DNA of 64,000 bases from positions 62,001 through 126,000 of the forward strand of contig NZ_NFZV01000006.1 in the NCBI RefSeq assembly GCF_003399765.1. The letters run 5' to 3'. The notes under the pieces were generated by a model. The model worked only from the letters and a program-made list of their open reading frames with translations. It had not been told where the DNA came from and searched no databases. The translations under genes and the position numbers were made by a program. Position 1 is the stretch's first letter. Every line of letters starts with the position of its first letter. Positions 31,608 through 41,587 of the stretch are shown here, in pieces. The DNA comes from Alkalilimnicola ehrlichii. Its GTDB lineage: Bacteria; Pseudomonadota; Gammaproteobacteria; Nitrococcales; AK92.

Positions 31608-32537
31608 ATGGAATCATTGCCCAAACGAGCATTACGCCCGCGCTATTGGCCGAACTGGATCGGCATGGGGCTGTTATGGTGCCTGGCCCAACTCCCCTAC
31701 CGCTGGGCAACGGCAATCGGCCGCGGTGCGGGCCGTCTGCTCTATCCTATTGCACGCCATCGGCGGCAAGTGGCAGAACGAAATATAGAGTTATGTTTCC
31801 CGGAACTGGACCTCAATGGCCGCAATGACCTGGTAAAGAGAAATTTCGTCTATACCGGTAAAGCCTTTGCGGAAATTGCACTGTCTTGGTGGGCCCCGCG
31901 GCGGCGTCTACAGCATCTGATCGAGCTAAGCGGCACCGAACACCTTGAGGCCGCGCAAGCTAAAGGACGGGGCGTCATTCTTTTATCCTGTCACTTTACT
32001 TCGCTGGAAATCATGCCGCCGTTGATTGCACCGACGATTCCGGCTTATGCCATCTATAAAAAGCAGCGCAACCCCGTCGTGGAGTACTGCATGCGCTCGG
32101 CGCGGGATCGTAGTTTGTTAGGCGCGATTCCGCGCGACGATATTCGCGGAATTATGCGGGCGCTAAAAGAGAACCGCCCCGTCTGGTATGCGGCCGACCA
32201 AGATTACGGGCGCAAGCATAGCGTATTCGTACCTTTCTTCGGGGTAGAAACGGCCACCATCACCGGCCTTTCCCGGCTGGCGAAGATGAACAACTCCCCC
32301 GTTGTGCCGTTCTTCTTTCATAGCCGCGCGGACCAACGCGGTTACGAGGCGGTGTTTTTACCGGCGCTGGAGAACTTCCCGACCGACGACCCTAAAGCCG
32401 ATGCAGCCCGCATCAATGCGATCATCGAAGAGGCCGTACGGCGCTATCCCGACCAATACCTGTGGACGCACCGGCGCTTTAAGACACGCCCGAATAAGAG
32501 CGACCCCAACCCTTATAACGACCGGAGGAAGAAGTAA
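31608..32537 (+). CDS. LpxL/HtrB family lipid A acyltransferase
   Basis: Transfers a secondary acyl chain to Kdo2-lipid A. 309 residues from the ATG at 31608. A hydrophobic N-terminal helix (GMGLLWCLAQLPYRWATAI) is followed by the catalytic HX4E motif in CHFTSLE, then QDYGRKHSVFVPFFGVE and the terminal WTHRRFKTRP, all typical of the LpxL branch. First gene of a rightward LPS-core cluster; hldE starts five bases after its stop. Confidence 0.93.
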   Translation: MESLPKRALRPRYWPNWIGMGLLWCLAQLPYRWATAIGRGAGRLLYPIARHRRQVAERNIELCFPELDLNGRNDLVKRNFVYTGKAFAEIALSWWAPRRRLQHLIELSGTEHLEAAQAKGRGVILLSCHFTSLEIMPPLIAPTIPAYAIYKKQRNPVVEYCMRSARDRSLLGAIPRDDIRGIMRALKENRPVWYAADQDYGRKHSVFVPFFGVETATITGLSRLAKMNNSPVVPFFFHSRADQRGYEAVFLPALENFPTDDPKADAARINAIIEEAVRRYPDQYLWTHRRFKTRPNKSDPNPYNDRRKK

Positions 32538-32541
32538 CACC

Positions 32542-33966
32542 GTGCTGACCATCCCCGACTTTTCCAACGTTCGTCTTCTGGTCGCCGGCGATGTCATGCT
32601 CGACCGTTACTGGTACGGCAACACCGGGCGTATATCTCCGGAAGCGCCCGTGCCGGTCGTTGCGATCCGTTCCACCGATAACCGACCGGGCGGAGCCGCC
32701 AATGTTGCCCTCGGTCTGGCCGCGCTGGGCGCGCAAACCCACTTGCTCGGCAAAGCCGGCCAGGACGAAGCCGGCGAAGTGCTCGAACGCCTACTGGAAA
32801 GCAGCGGGATTCGCTGCACGCTGGAGCGGAGCGCACAACGACCGACCATTACCAAGCTGCGCGTTATCAGCCATCAACAGCAAATGATTCGGCTCGATTT
32901 CGAGGCCGAGGTTGCAGCGGAGGCTGCACTCTCGCTCGATCGTTTTCAAACGCTGCTAGCAGACGTCGACGCCGTCATACTGTCCGACTACGCCAAAGGC
33001 GCGCTACAGAATATCCCCGAGCTTATCGCCGCAGCACGCGCTGCCGGTAAGCCGGTGCTGATCGATCCGAAGCAACAAGACTTCAGCGTCTACCGCGGCG
33101 CGACGCTCATCACCCCAAACCGGCATGAGTTCGAGCGCGCGGTAGGTCTCTGCCATAGCCAAGAGGAATTGGTGGAAAAAGGGCGGCAGCTACTACAGAG
33201 CATGGAATGGGAGGCACTCCTGCTGACCCGCGGCGAGGAGGGCATGACCTTGCTGCAACAAAACGCAGAGCCTTTGCATATCCCTGCCCAAGCCCATGAA
33301 GTCTTTGATGTAACGGGTGCGGGCGATACCGTCATCGCCGTGCTCGCCGCCTCCATTGCCGCTCGCTGCGGAATGCGGGAGGCTGCCGCCCTGGCCAACC
33401 TGGCTGCCGGCGTGGTGGTGGGCAAGCTGGGCACCGCGACCGTCAGCCTGGCCGAATTGGAGCAGGCCGCCAGCCTGCCTCGCCCGCACAGCAGCACCCA
33501 GGGCGTAGTCACCGAACATGCGCTGGTGCAACAATTGCAGACCTCTCGGCGACGCGGCGAACGCATTGTGATGACCAACGGCTGCTTCGACCTCTTACAT
33601 CCCGGCCATGTCGCCTATTTGGAAGAGGCACGCCGGCTCGGCGATCGTTTGATCGTTGCCGTCAACGACGACGCCTCGGTCGCACGGCTTAAAGGGCCGG
33701 AGCGCCCGATCAATACGCTCGATCATCGCATGGCGGTATTGGCCGGCCTGGCATCCGTAGACTGGGTGGTGCCCTTTAGCGAAGATACCCCGGAGCGGCT
33801 TATCGACGCTCTTGCCCCGGATGTATTGGTCAAAGGCGGCGATTATCGGATCGAAGAGATTGCCGGCCACAAAGGGGTCTTAGCGCGCGGGGGCGAGGTT
33901 AAGATTCTTCCTTATCTGGAGGCACACTCCACCACCGGCATTATTCACACGATTCGGGAAAAGTAA
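32542..33966 (+). CDS. hldE: Bifunctional heptose-7-phosphate kinase / heptose-1-phosphate adenylyltransferase
   Basis: Makes ADP-heptose precursor for the LPS inner core. 474 residues with a GTG start. The N-terminal ribokinase domain (LLVAGDVMLDRYWYGNTGRI; active-site DVTGAGDTVIAVLAAS at ~255-270) is followed by a nucleotidyltransferase domain from ~335 (MTNGCFDLLHPGHVAYLEEA with the HPGH motif). Full length for the fused family. It lies between the acyltransferase and heptosyltransferase genes. Confidence 0.97.
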   Translation: MLTIPDFSNVRLLVAGDVMLDRYWYGNTGRISPEAPVPVVAIRSTDNRPGGAANVALGLAALGAQTHLLGKAGQDEAGEVLERLLESSGIRCTLERSAQRPTITKLRVISHQQQMIRLDFEAEVAAEAALSLDRFQTLLADVDAVILSDYAKGALQNIPELIAAARAAGKPVLIDPKQQDFSVYRGATLITPNRHEFERAVGLCHSQEELVEKGRQLLQSMEWEALLLTRGEEGMTLLQQNAEPLHIPAQAHEVFDVTGAGDTVIAVLAASIAARCGMREAAALANLAAGVVVGKLGTATVSLAELEQAASLPRPHSSTQGVVTEHALVQQLQTSRRRGERIVMTNGCFDLLHPGHVAYLEEARRLGDRLIVAVNDDASVARLKGPERPINTLDHRMAVLAGLASVDWVVPFSEDTPERLIDALAPDVLVKGGDYRIEEIAGHKGVLARGGEVKILPYLEAHSTTGIIHTIREK

Positions 33967-34092
33967 TGGCTGCCTTGTCGCACACAGTGGCAACGTCGAT
34001 ACGGCGATCCGTAACATCGGCCGATTAGAATCCATCGAGCAGACGGGCTAAGATCCCAACACACCGACGAAACACACAGGGTGATCTGCCTC

Positions 34093-35115
34093 GTGGAACG
34101 GATTCTGCTTATTCGGCTAAGCGCGATTGGCGATATTGTATTCGCCTCCGGTCTGCCCGGCGCATTAAAAGCGCGCTGGCCGCAAGCGCACATCAGCTGG
34201 CTGACCGAACCCGCCACCGTCGGGCTTTTAGAAGCGCACCCCGACGTCGATGAAGTCATCCCCTGGCCTCGTGCCGACTGGCGGGCGTTGGCAAAGCGCC
34301 GCCGTTACCTGGCTTTAGGCTTGGCGATACGACGTTTCGCAACGGACCTGCGAGCCAGGCGATTCGATTTGGCCATAGACGCTCAAGGGCTTTTGAAAAG
34401 CGCCGCGTTCGCTCGCATGAGCGGCGCCCCGACCCGCGTCGGCGTCAACTGCCGGGAAGGTGGCCAATGGCTTGTAACGGACAATGTCCGCTCACCCACC
34501 GACGATCGCCGAATCAGCTCGGAATATCGCGACTTAGCCACGCATTTCGGTGCGAACGAGGCGGATTTTCGCCTTCAACTCGCCGTTCCGCCTGCGGCCC
34601 GCTCGGCGGCAGCCGAAGCGGTTGGCGAACAGGCGGGCGACTATGTCGCGCTCTGCCCGTTTACCACCCGCCCACAGAAGCACTGGCTGGAAGAACGCTG
34701 GCATGCGCTGGCGGAGACGCTTCAGCAACGCCTGGCGTTAACGCCCGTCTGGCTCGGCGGCCCCGACGACCGCGAAGCCGCCGCTCGTTTTGCCGCCCCC
34801 GGCGTTGATTTGACGGGCCGTTTAACCCTCCCCGAAAGCGCCGCCGTCATCGCCGGGGCACGCTTGGTCATCGGCGTCGATACCGGGCTGACGCATATGG
34901 GGGTTGCCGCCGATGTCCCGACCCTCGCCCTGTTCGGATCTACTCGCCCTTATTTGGATACCGGCCGCCGCAATGCTTGCGTGTTGTATCGCGAGCTTAG
35001 CTGCTCGCCTTGCCGCCGCCGCCCTACCTGCAACGGCGCGTTTACCTGTATGCGCGAACACAGCGTAGCGGAGGTTGCCTCCCATGCTCAGCGCTTACTT
35101 GAGGTTGCGGCATGA
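34093..35115 (+). CDS. waaC: Lipopolysaccharide heptosyltransferase I-like (GT9)
   Basis: Adds the first heptose to Kdo. 340 residues from the GTG at 34093 (VERILLIRLSAIGDIVFASG), chosen because AGGG lies ~11 bases upstream; the alternative GTG at 34081 is also possible. GT-B family motifs: LAIDAQGLLKSAAFARMSGA, then FTTRPQKHWLEERWH, and VIGVDTGLTHMGVAADVPT for ADP-heptose binding. A cysteine-rich segment ELSCSPCRRRPTCNG is near the end. The stop overlaps the next glycosyltransferase start (ATGA at 35112). Confidence 0.9.
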   Translation: MERILLIRLSAIGDIVFASGLPGALKARWPQAHISWLTEPATVGLLEAHPDVDEVIPWPRADWRALAKRRRYLALGLAIRRFATDLRARRFDLAIDAQGLLKSAAFARMSGAPTRVGVNCREGGQWLVTDNVRSPTDDRRISSEYRDLATHFGANEADFRLQLAVPPAARSAAAEAVGEQAGDYVALCPFTTRPQKHWLEERWHALAETLQQRLALTPVWLGGPDDREAAARFAAPGVDLTGRLTLPESAAVIAGARLVIGVDTGLTHMGVAADVPTLALFGSTRPYLDTGRRNACVLYRELSCSPCRRRPTCNGAFTCMREHSVAEVASHAQRLLEVAA

Positions 35116-36196
35116 GGGTCTTACATGTAGAAACCGGCCGCCATCTCTACGGCGGCGCGTTACAAGTGCTCTTTCTCCTGCGCGGGCTACAAAATGAACC
35201 AGGCCGGCATATTCTCGTCTGCCCACAAGGCAGCGCCATCGCGCAAGCAGCGAAACAAGAAGACTTACCCGTGCATGAGGTGCCGCTGCGGGGGGAACTC
35301 GATGCTCGCTTGGCGCCGAGGCTGGCGCGCCTTGCGCGACACTACGGCAGCGACCTTATTCATGTCCACAGCCGCCGAGGCGCGGACGTTTGGGGCGGCC
35401 TGGCAGGGCGCTTAGCAGGGGTACCCGCCATACTCAGTCGCCGAGTCGATAACCCGGAAACGCGCCTGGGGGGCTCAAGTATCGCCTCTACCAACGCGTT
35501 ATCACCATCTCGGCGGGCATTGGGGAGGTACTCCGTCGTGCCGGTGTCGCCGAAGACAAACTGGCGTTGGTGCACAGCGCCGTCGATACCGACGTCTATA
35601 CGCCACGTAACGAACGCGCCTGGTTGCGAGAGGAGTTCGGCCTGGCGCGCGAGGCGACGGTCATTGGGATGGTCGCTCAGCTCATCCCCCGCAAAGGGCA
35701 CGATACCCTGCTCTCGGCGATCCCGCCTATTATCGCTCGGCATCCGCAAACGCGCTTCTTGCTGTTCGGCCAGGGGCCGCTGGCGGCAGCCCTGCATGCA
35801 GCATTGGACAAGCAAGGCTTACGGGAGCACGTACAACTAACTGGCTTTCGTAATGACCTGGAGCGGATTCTTCCTTGCCTGGATCTTGTCGTCCACCCGG
35901 CTTATCGGGAGGGGCTGGGCGTCGCACTCCTACAAGCCGCGGCCTGCGGCGTTCCTATCGTTGCCGCACGTGCCGGCGGCATCCCCGAAATCGTACACGA
36001 CGGAATCAACGGCCGGTTGATCGCACCCGGTGCCGTCGAGGAACTCGTCGAGGCAGTGGATGCCCTGTTGACTCAGCCGGCGCTTGCCAAAGCCTATGGC
36101 CGGCAAGGGCGGGAAATTGCTAAGGAACGGTTTTCGATCCAAGCGATGGTAGCCGGTAATCTGGCCGTTTATCGAGATGTTCTAGACGGTTTCTAA
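35112..36196 (+). CDS. Glycosyltransferase family 4 protein (apparent frameshift)
   Basis: GT-B enzyme of about 361 residues for LPS core or O-chain. The N-terminal half starts MRVLHVETGRHLYGGALQVL; the C-terminal half has GMVAQLIPRKGHDTLL and the donor-site region VHPAYREGLGVALLQAAACG. Six G at 35468-35473 should be seven, joining RVDNPETRLGG to LKYRLYQRVITIS. It overlaps the heptosyltransferase gene by four bases. The last 77 bases overlap the convergent O-antigen ligase gene. Confidence 0.88.
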
Positions 36197-37454
36197 GCAA
36201 ACCGCTGTAGGCGATACCGCCGCAAACGGCGAATAAAAACAAGCCTTGGGTATTAAAGAAGACATGGCCATTTAAAGAGCCTGCCGTTAGCAATAGAAAA
36301 ACCCCGGCCAAAAGCACGACGACATTTAACGGCACGTCGCCGCGACGGTACAACAGCAGCCCGCCCCGCACTAACAATCCGACCATCGCCAAGCACAATA
36401 AACCGCCGATCACCCCGAAGGCGAGCACAATTTCAAGAAACCCATTATGAAAATCGCGATATCCCGCTTCGTCGAACAGCTCTTCCTGCTCCAACAAAGC
36501 TTTGGACACTCCCGGCCCCCACCCTAGCCAAGGCCGCTCCCAACTATGGTGCCAACCCAACCGAGCCATTGCCCAGCGCGCACCGATCGAGCTCTCCGGA
36601 CGCGGCGCTTGAGCCTGATCGAGCAGTTCGGCGAGTTCCTGATTCGCTTGTGCCCAACGTTTTTCGAAGATATCGCTGCCTACCCAAGCCACGAGGGCCA
36701 ACGCCAAACAAGGGATCAGGGCAACAATAAGCGTTTGGCGCCAGTAATCACGCCGACAAAACAATAAGATCAAGCCACAAGCACCAAAACCGAACGTAAA
36801 CGCCAACCAAGCGCCGCGCGTCTGGGAAGCGAGTAACAACAAGGCCAACACGATCACGGCGACCAACCAAAGCGTGCCTCGCCAGAGCCGGTGCCAACGC
36901 GGTTGGCCGATCCATTGCGGCGCTGCCAACAGCACACCCAACAGGCCAATGGCGGACCACAAGCCAAACGCCACGGCGGAATTGATGTAGGCGGCACGCG
37001 CCCTACCCTCCCACAGCCGCGGCAGAACGTCCGGCTCGAACTCAACGGCGACTTTAGCCAAGAACCCCAGCAGCACGAGAGCGAGCAAGCTCAACGCCCG
37101 CGCTCCGCTTAAGGCAATCCACAAGGCTACCAAGAGCAAGGGCAGGAAGCCGAAACGCGCCCAGCGCCGGGCGGCCAGTTCGATATGCTCGGCCTGCTCC
37201 GGAAACGTCGCCAGCGCCACCTGGGTTCTCCAGGCCAGCAACAGTAAAAAAACGACCGACAACCAAAATAAGGGATCGCGCCCGATAAGCCCCCAGATCC
37301 ACCGGCCCTGGAGAAACAATGCCAGCAGCATCGCCGCCAAAGCTGCGTTGCCGGCGCCTACGCCGTAGAACGTTGCGAAGGCAAACAGGTACAAACCCAC
37401 CACCCCCAACACCCAGGCGACCTGTTGCCAAGTAAGCTTATCGCTCCCTACCAT
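36120..37454 (-). CDS. O-antigen ligase family protein
   Basis: Polytopic membrane protein of 444 residues with about 11-12 hydrophobic segments and the Wzy_C signature region: a periplasmic loop with SSIGARWAMARLGWHHSWER, then PWLGWGPGV and YRDFHNGFLEIVLAFG, where the His and Arg are expected catalytic residues. It could be WaaL ligase or a Wzy-type polymerase; the family alone does not decide. The 3' end overlaps the convergent glycosyltransferase by 77 bases, and the 5' end overlaps the upstream leftward glycosyltransferase stop by 17 bases. Confidence 0.85.
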   Translation of the reverse strand: MVGSDKLTWQQVAWVLGVVGLYLFAFATFYGVGAGNAALAAMLLALFLQGRWIWGLIGRDPLFWLSVVFLLLLAWRTQVALATFPEQAEHIELAARRWARFGFLPLLLVALWIALSGARALSLLALVLLGFLAKVAVEFEPDVLPRLWEGRARAAYINSAVAFGLWSAIGLLGVLLAAPQWIGQPRWHRLWRGTLWLVAVIVLALLLLASQTRGAWLAFTFGFGACGLILLFCRRDYWRQTLIVALIPCLALALVAWVGSDIFEKRWAQANQELAELLDQAQAPRPESSIGARWAMARLGWHHSWERPWLGWGPGVSKALLEQEELFDEAGYRDFHNGFLEIVLAFGVIGGLLCLAMVGLLVRGGLLLYRRGDVPLNVVVLLAGVFLLLTAGSLNGHVFFNTQGLFLFAVCGGIAYSGLLRNRLEHLDKRPDYRLPSLGSKTVP

Positions 37455-38564
37455 CGGCAGCCTCTTGTAAACCTAGAACCTGCATATACCGGGCTCCACA
37501 ACGCTCCATGGTGAAGACTTCCGCCCGTTGGCGCAGGATCTCGACCGAAGGTGGTTTCGCCAATGTCGTAGCCATAGCTGCCGCTAATGCTCGCCAATCG
37601 CCAACCGGCACTAAGGCGCCGTAACGGCCATCCGCTAAAATCTCCAACGGCCCGTGCGGGCACCGGGTACTGACGACAGGAACCCCTGCCGCCAGCGCCT
37701 CAACCAGCACGTTACCGAACCCTTCCGAGCGCGAACTCAGCACAAAAAGATCCGCCTGCTTCATGTAGGCGTATGGGTTGATCTGAAAGCCTAACCAGTC
37801 GACCTGATCGGCTACCCCTAAGTCCGCTGCTAAAGAGGCCAGGGCTGCGGCTTCCTTCCCTTCGCCGATCACCAGTAGCCGACAGGGGCATCGTTCATTG
37901 AGTACGGCTATGGCCCGTAACAGCGTCTTTAGGTCTTTCTGTGGCTCAAGCCTGGCAACCGTCAGAACAACCGGCACCTGGCGATTGGCCGTTAGCCACG
38001 GGTGGGAAACGGATGCTTCGAGCTTGGCACGCAGCACATCGTTAACAACCGGGTTGTGAATAACATGCACATGCGCCGAGTCCGCCCCGGTAAGGGATCG
38101 AAACTCATCCGCTAATCCCTGAGAAATCGCAATTATCCCGTCACATCCTTCGGCAATACTGCGTAGCGTACGGAGCTGTCTTGTTGCGTGGCGGTCGTTG
38201 TCAGGCTTAGGTAACGCATTTCGTAGACTTGGCCAAACATCCAAACGCTCGCCAAACCATCGCTTCGCCCGGACCGCTATTCGATTGGCCCGAGTGTCCA
38301 GCGCTAGTAAAACCTGTGGTCGCCGACGGCGAAGATAAAGCAATAGCTCCCAGCTTAAAGCTAGTTTTTACGAGATCGTAAAACATGAATGTTAACTGTC
38401 GGATCGACTGGTTCGGGCGAGGTGTCGCGAAGGTCCTTGCGCCGTGTCAGCACCTCGACGAGAATGCCTTGAGCGGCAAAATAGTTGGCCAACCGCACGA
38501 TACTAACCGCGGTACCGCCACGATTAGTGCCAGGGTGGGCGCTAATCAGGCCAAGAATGGCCAT
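37438..38564 (-). CDS. Glycosyltransferase family 4 protein (apparent frameshift)
   Basis: About 375 residues, starting at 38564 (MAILGLISAHPG, then NRGGTAVSIVRLANYFAAQG, acceptor domain). The T run on the plus strand at 38365-38369 lacks one base; repair turns RSRKN-stop into RSRKKLALSWELLLYLRRRR. The donor domain has VVLTVARLEPQKDLKTLLRA and LSSRSEGFGNVLVEALAAGV, with the EX7E pattern. It resembles the two tandem glycosyltransferases on the opposite strand in its last 100 residues (VVSTRCPHGPLEILADGRYG). Confidence 0.87.
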
Positions 38565-38633
38565 TTTATCGGACGATCAACGGGATCTGGCACTCGCAAC
38601 CTCCCTACAAGCCGATTTAGCAAGGATGCTGAT

Positions 38634-39781
38634 ATGGAGACTGTTCCCTCTCGGCCGCATTTGTGCCTTTTTCTACCTGATTATGGGGACGGCGGCGTCG
38701 AACGCATGTTTAGCCATTTGGCGCTGGGCTGCGCCGAGCGTGGCATACAGGTCGATTTCATCGTCCGTGAGCGGAATGCGCCTTATTTGGATAAATTGCC
38801 GCCTCAGGTACGCGTAATACCCACCGGCGACCGCTCGACCCGCCACGCCTATCGTCTGCTGACAACGTACCTCCAACAGGAACAGCCCGCGGCACTACTG
38901 TCCGCGAAAGCCGAGAACGACGCGACCGCCCTCGCTGCCAAACGCTCCTCTGGCGCGGATACGCGCATCTTCCTGCGGATCGTGACCGACGCGCCGGCCG
39001 CCAAATCGGCCGCCGACGCAGCGCCTTGGCTAAAGCTTGGGAAAACCGCCGCTTGCGCCAACTTTGCCGGCAAGCCGACGGCCTTATCGCCGTATCGGCG
39101 GGCGTCGCCGACAGCATCAGTGCCATCAGCGGCATTCCGGCAACACGGATTGCCGTCGCACCGAATCCAGTAATTAGCCCCGACCTGTACGCTCAGGCGA
39201 GCAAGGCACCCAGCCACCGCTGGCTGCAAGAAGGAGACAGCCCTGTCATCGTCGGTATGGGCGGGCTTCGGAAACAAAAGGATTTCGCCACACTGATACG
39301 CGCCTTCGCGCAACTTAGGGCACACAAGCCCTGCCGCCTCTTGATCATCGGCCAAGGGCGGCAGCAAGGCCGTCTGCAAGCACTGGCATATGAGCTTGGC
39401 GTAGCGGAAGACGTCGATCTGCCGGGGTTTGTGGAGCGCCCCTACGCCGATCTTTCTCGTGCCACCGTCTTCGCCTTGTCGTCGCTTTGGGAGGGATCGC
39501 CTAACGCCCTGACCGAGGCCATGGCACTCGGGGTACCGGTCGTAGCAACCGATTGCCCCAGCGGGCCGCGCGAGCTACTGGATAATGGGCGGTACGGCCC
39601 CTTAGTACCGCCAGCCGACCCGCAGGCCATGGCCGCAGCTCTCGACCATTGCCTGACGTCCCCGCTGCCGGCACACCGGTTGAGAGCAGCTGTCCAGGCG
39701 TATACGGTGGATAACAGCGCTCACCGCTATCTGCAGCTGTTAGGGTTACAATCTCGGAAAACACCCGCTGTCTTATGTTGA
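38634..39781 (+). CDS. Glycosyltransferase family 4 protein, tandem copy 1 (apparent frameshift)
   Basis: About 382 residues. The ATG at 38634 is chosen because PHLCLFLPDYGDGGVERMF is the usual start of this family; the open frame further upstream overlaps the divergent gene's leader. One base is missing near 39021-39027, after which ALAKAWENRRLRQLCRQADG continues in phase. The donor domain has VGMGGLRKQKDFATLIRAFA and LSSLWEGSPNALTEAMALGV. It is followed by a paralogue overlapping seven bases. Confidence 0.87.
39533..39564 (+). repeat. 32-base exact repeat shared by tandem glycosyltransferases, copy 1
   Basis: Bases 39533-39564 are identical to 40672-40703. They encode VPVVATDCPSG in both genes, and flanking codons differ mainly at third positions. 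Consistent with duplication followed by local gene conversion. Confidence 0.85.
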
Positions 39782-40893
39782 ACTCAACAAAACCAGACCT
39801 TGCCGTTTTGATTTCATTTTCCGGCTTAGGCGGCGTCGAGCGGATGATGCTCAACCTTCTCGAAGGGATTGCCGCAGAAGGACACGCCGTCGACCTGCTT
39901 GTTATCAAGAAGTTACCGGCGGGGACCGTGTTACCGGACAACGTCCGGGTAATCGAGCTTGGGGTCAATCACACCGCTTTAGCGCTGATCCCATTAATTC
40001 GCTATCTCAAGCGCAACAAGCCGCGCGCCATGCTGGCTGCGAAGGACCGAGCGATACGCATGGCGGCTTTAGCCCGCCGCTTAAGTGGTAATCCGGTTTA
40101 TCTCGCCGGCCGTTTGGGCACCAACCTGTCTGCGGCACTGCAAGGGCGCTCGCGGCTTACTCGCTCGCTACGACTTTTACCTATGCGCTGGTTTTATCGG
40201 CAGGTCGATCATGTTGTCGCCGTCTCCGATGGCGTCGCGACGGATACCCTAACCCTCACCGGCTTGCCGCCGGAACGGATCTCCGTAATACGTAACCCGG
40301 TAATTACCCCGTCTATGCGGCAAACAAGCACAGAGTCGGTAAGCCACCCTTGGTTAGTGGAAACGGCGGATATCCCCGTTATTCTTGGCGCCGGACGGCT
40401 TACGGAACAGAAGGACTTTACCACCCTAATTAACGCGTTCGCGCTATTGCGGCAGCGGGAGCAGCGGCCGTATCGATTAATCATTCTCGGCCACGGTAAA
40501 TTACGGCGCGAACTGGAAAGCCTGATCGCAGCGCTGGCGCTGGAAGAGGATGTCAGCCTGCCTGGCCACGTCGCTAATCCCTACAGCTACATGGCGAAAG
40601 CGAGTGTGTTTGTCCTCTCCTCCCGCTGGGAGGGGTCGCCTAATGTACTCACCGAGGCGATGGCGCTCGGCGTACCGGTCGTAGCAACCGATTGCCCCAG
40701 CGGACCGCACGAACTACTGGATGGCGGCCGATATGGCCCCTTGGTCCCGGTCGGCGACGCGCAAAGGCTGGCACAAGCGATCGCGCATACCTTGGAGCAC
40801 CCTCCTGCTGCGGAAGCGCTACAAGATGCCGTTAAAGCCTACCGCATGGATTTCAGCAGCCGCCGTTATTTGGAAGCCATGAAGCTTGCCTAG
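39775..40893 (+). CDS. Glycosyltransferase family 4 protein, tandem copy 2
   Basis: 372 residues, uninterrupted. LISFSGLGGVERMMLNLLEG begins the acceptor domain; ILGAGRLTEQKDFTTLINAF and LSSRWEGSPNVLTEAMALGV form the donor site. It is a paralogue of the preceding gene and shares with it 32 identical consecutive bases in the nucleotide-sugar-binding region. The start ATG lies inside the upstream stop region (39775-39781). Likely adds one sugar in core or O-unit assembly; specificity unknown. Confidence 0.92.
   Translation: MLNSTKPDLAVLISFSGLGGVERMMLNLLEGIAAEGHAVDLLVIKKLPAGTVLPDNVRVIELGVNHTALALIPLIRYLKRNKPRAMLAAKDRAIRMAALARRLSGNPVYLAGRLGTNLSAALQGRSRLTRSLRLLPMRWFYRQVDHVVAVSDGVATDTLTLTGLPPERISVIRNPVITPSMRQTSTESVSHPWLVETADIPVILGAGRLTEQKDFTTLINAFALLRQREQRPYRLIILGHGKLRRELESLIAALALEEDVSLPGHVANPYSYMAKASVFVLSSRWEGSPNVLTEAMALGVPVVATDCPSGPHELLDGGRYGPLVPVGDAQRLAQAIAHTLEHPPAAEALQDAVKAYRMDFSSRRYLEAMKLA
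40672..40703 (+). repeat. 32-base exact repeat shared by tandem glycosyltransferases, copy 2
   Basis: Identical to 39533-39564, in the same reading frame and at the same place in the second paralogue. Confidence 0.85.
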
Positions 40894-41214
40894 GCTACTC
40901 CTCCCCATCGGGCGTTGTAGCAGTGTCATGCTTATTCGTTGATGGCACGGCTCGCGCCGTGTCATACCCGAACATGTGTCATCTTGCTACAAGGCCTGCA
41001 TGGCCTGAGTATACAACCCGCCCCCTAAAATGAACGGCCCGTAGATCTATTAACTTATCCGCGCAACAGGGAGGCAAGGCTGCTGAAAGCATTCGCTCAG
41101 ACACAAGAGCATCGGCTCGACCGGCTTTCGAACGGTCGCAGACTATGACCGTCTACGACTGGCACGCCTTCTGCATTGCTCTACCTACCCAAGGCTGGGA
41201 AAGAAGGAGCAACC
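40894..41214. other. Intergenic region with hairpin after the glycosyltransferase cluster
   Basis: About 320 bases without a gene. GGCACGGC (40944-40951) and GCCGTGTC (40956-40963) form an 8-bp stem with a 4-base loop and one G-T pair but no T run; it may end the glycosyltransferase transcript. The rest must contain the promoter of the small lipoprotein gene, for which no clear boxes are seen. Confidence 0.5.
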
Positions 41215-41433
41215 ATGGACCGCATTCGTCTTTATCTAATGACCTTGTTATTCGCACTGCCGTTAACGGTACTGGTAGCCTGCGACACCCAAGGTCCGGC
41301 AGAACAGGCCGGCGAGCAGGTCGACGAAACTTTCGAAAGTGCCGGCGAATCTTTTGACGAAGCCTCGGATGACATCAGCGCGCGATTTGACGACGATGCC
41401 GACGAGGATGAAGAAGACGACTTCGACTTCTAG
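41215..41433 (+). CDS. Small acidic lipoprotein
   Basis: 72 residues; ATG with AAGGAG upstream. The signal MDRIRLYLMTLLFALPLTVL ends in a LVAC lipobox. The mature part is almost only Asp, Glu, Ala, Ser and Gly, with a run of Asp and Glu at the C terminus (DDDADEDEEDDFDF). No family recognised. It precedes the DUF2170-PspA pair and is separated from it by a strong hairpin and an inverted-repeat element, so it is probably a separate transcript. Confidence 0.78.
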   Translation: MDRIRLYLMTLLFALPLTVLVACDTQGPAEQAGEQVDETFESAGESFDEASDDISARFDDDADEDEEDDFDF

Positions 41434-41453
41434 CGATTCCCCCCTTAAGACAC

Positions 41454-41486
41454 GTGCTCAGGGGCCACAACGCGGCTCCTGGGCAC
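41454..41486 (+). terminator. Hairpin after the small lipoprotein gene
   Basis: Arms 41454-41466 and 41474-41486 pair over 13 bases (two G-T pairs) with a 7-base loop, 20 bases after the stop. There is no T run, but the position favours a terminator. Confidence 0.6.
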
Positions 41487-41587
41487 GCTCAAGCACGGCA
41501 GTGAGCCGTGTACCTCCCTAAGCGTACGGGCCCTTCGATGTGTTCGCCCAGCTAAAGCGCTACACTTGCTCGACATTTGCCCAGGCA

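Noticed and set aside
41478-41500. Sigma-54 promoter before the DUF2170-PspA unit
   Set aside because: GGGCACG...AGC is reminiscent, but GG and GC are one base too close and the -12 TTGCA is poor. No PspF-type activator gene is in the window.
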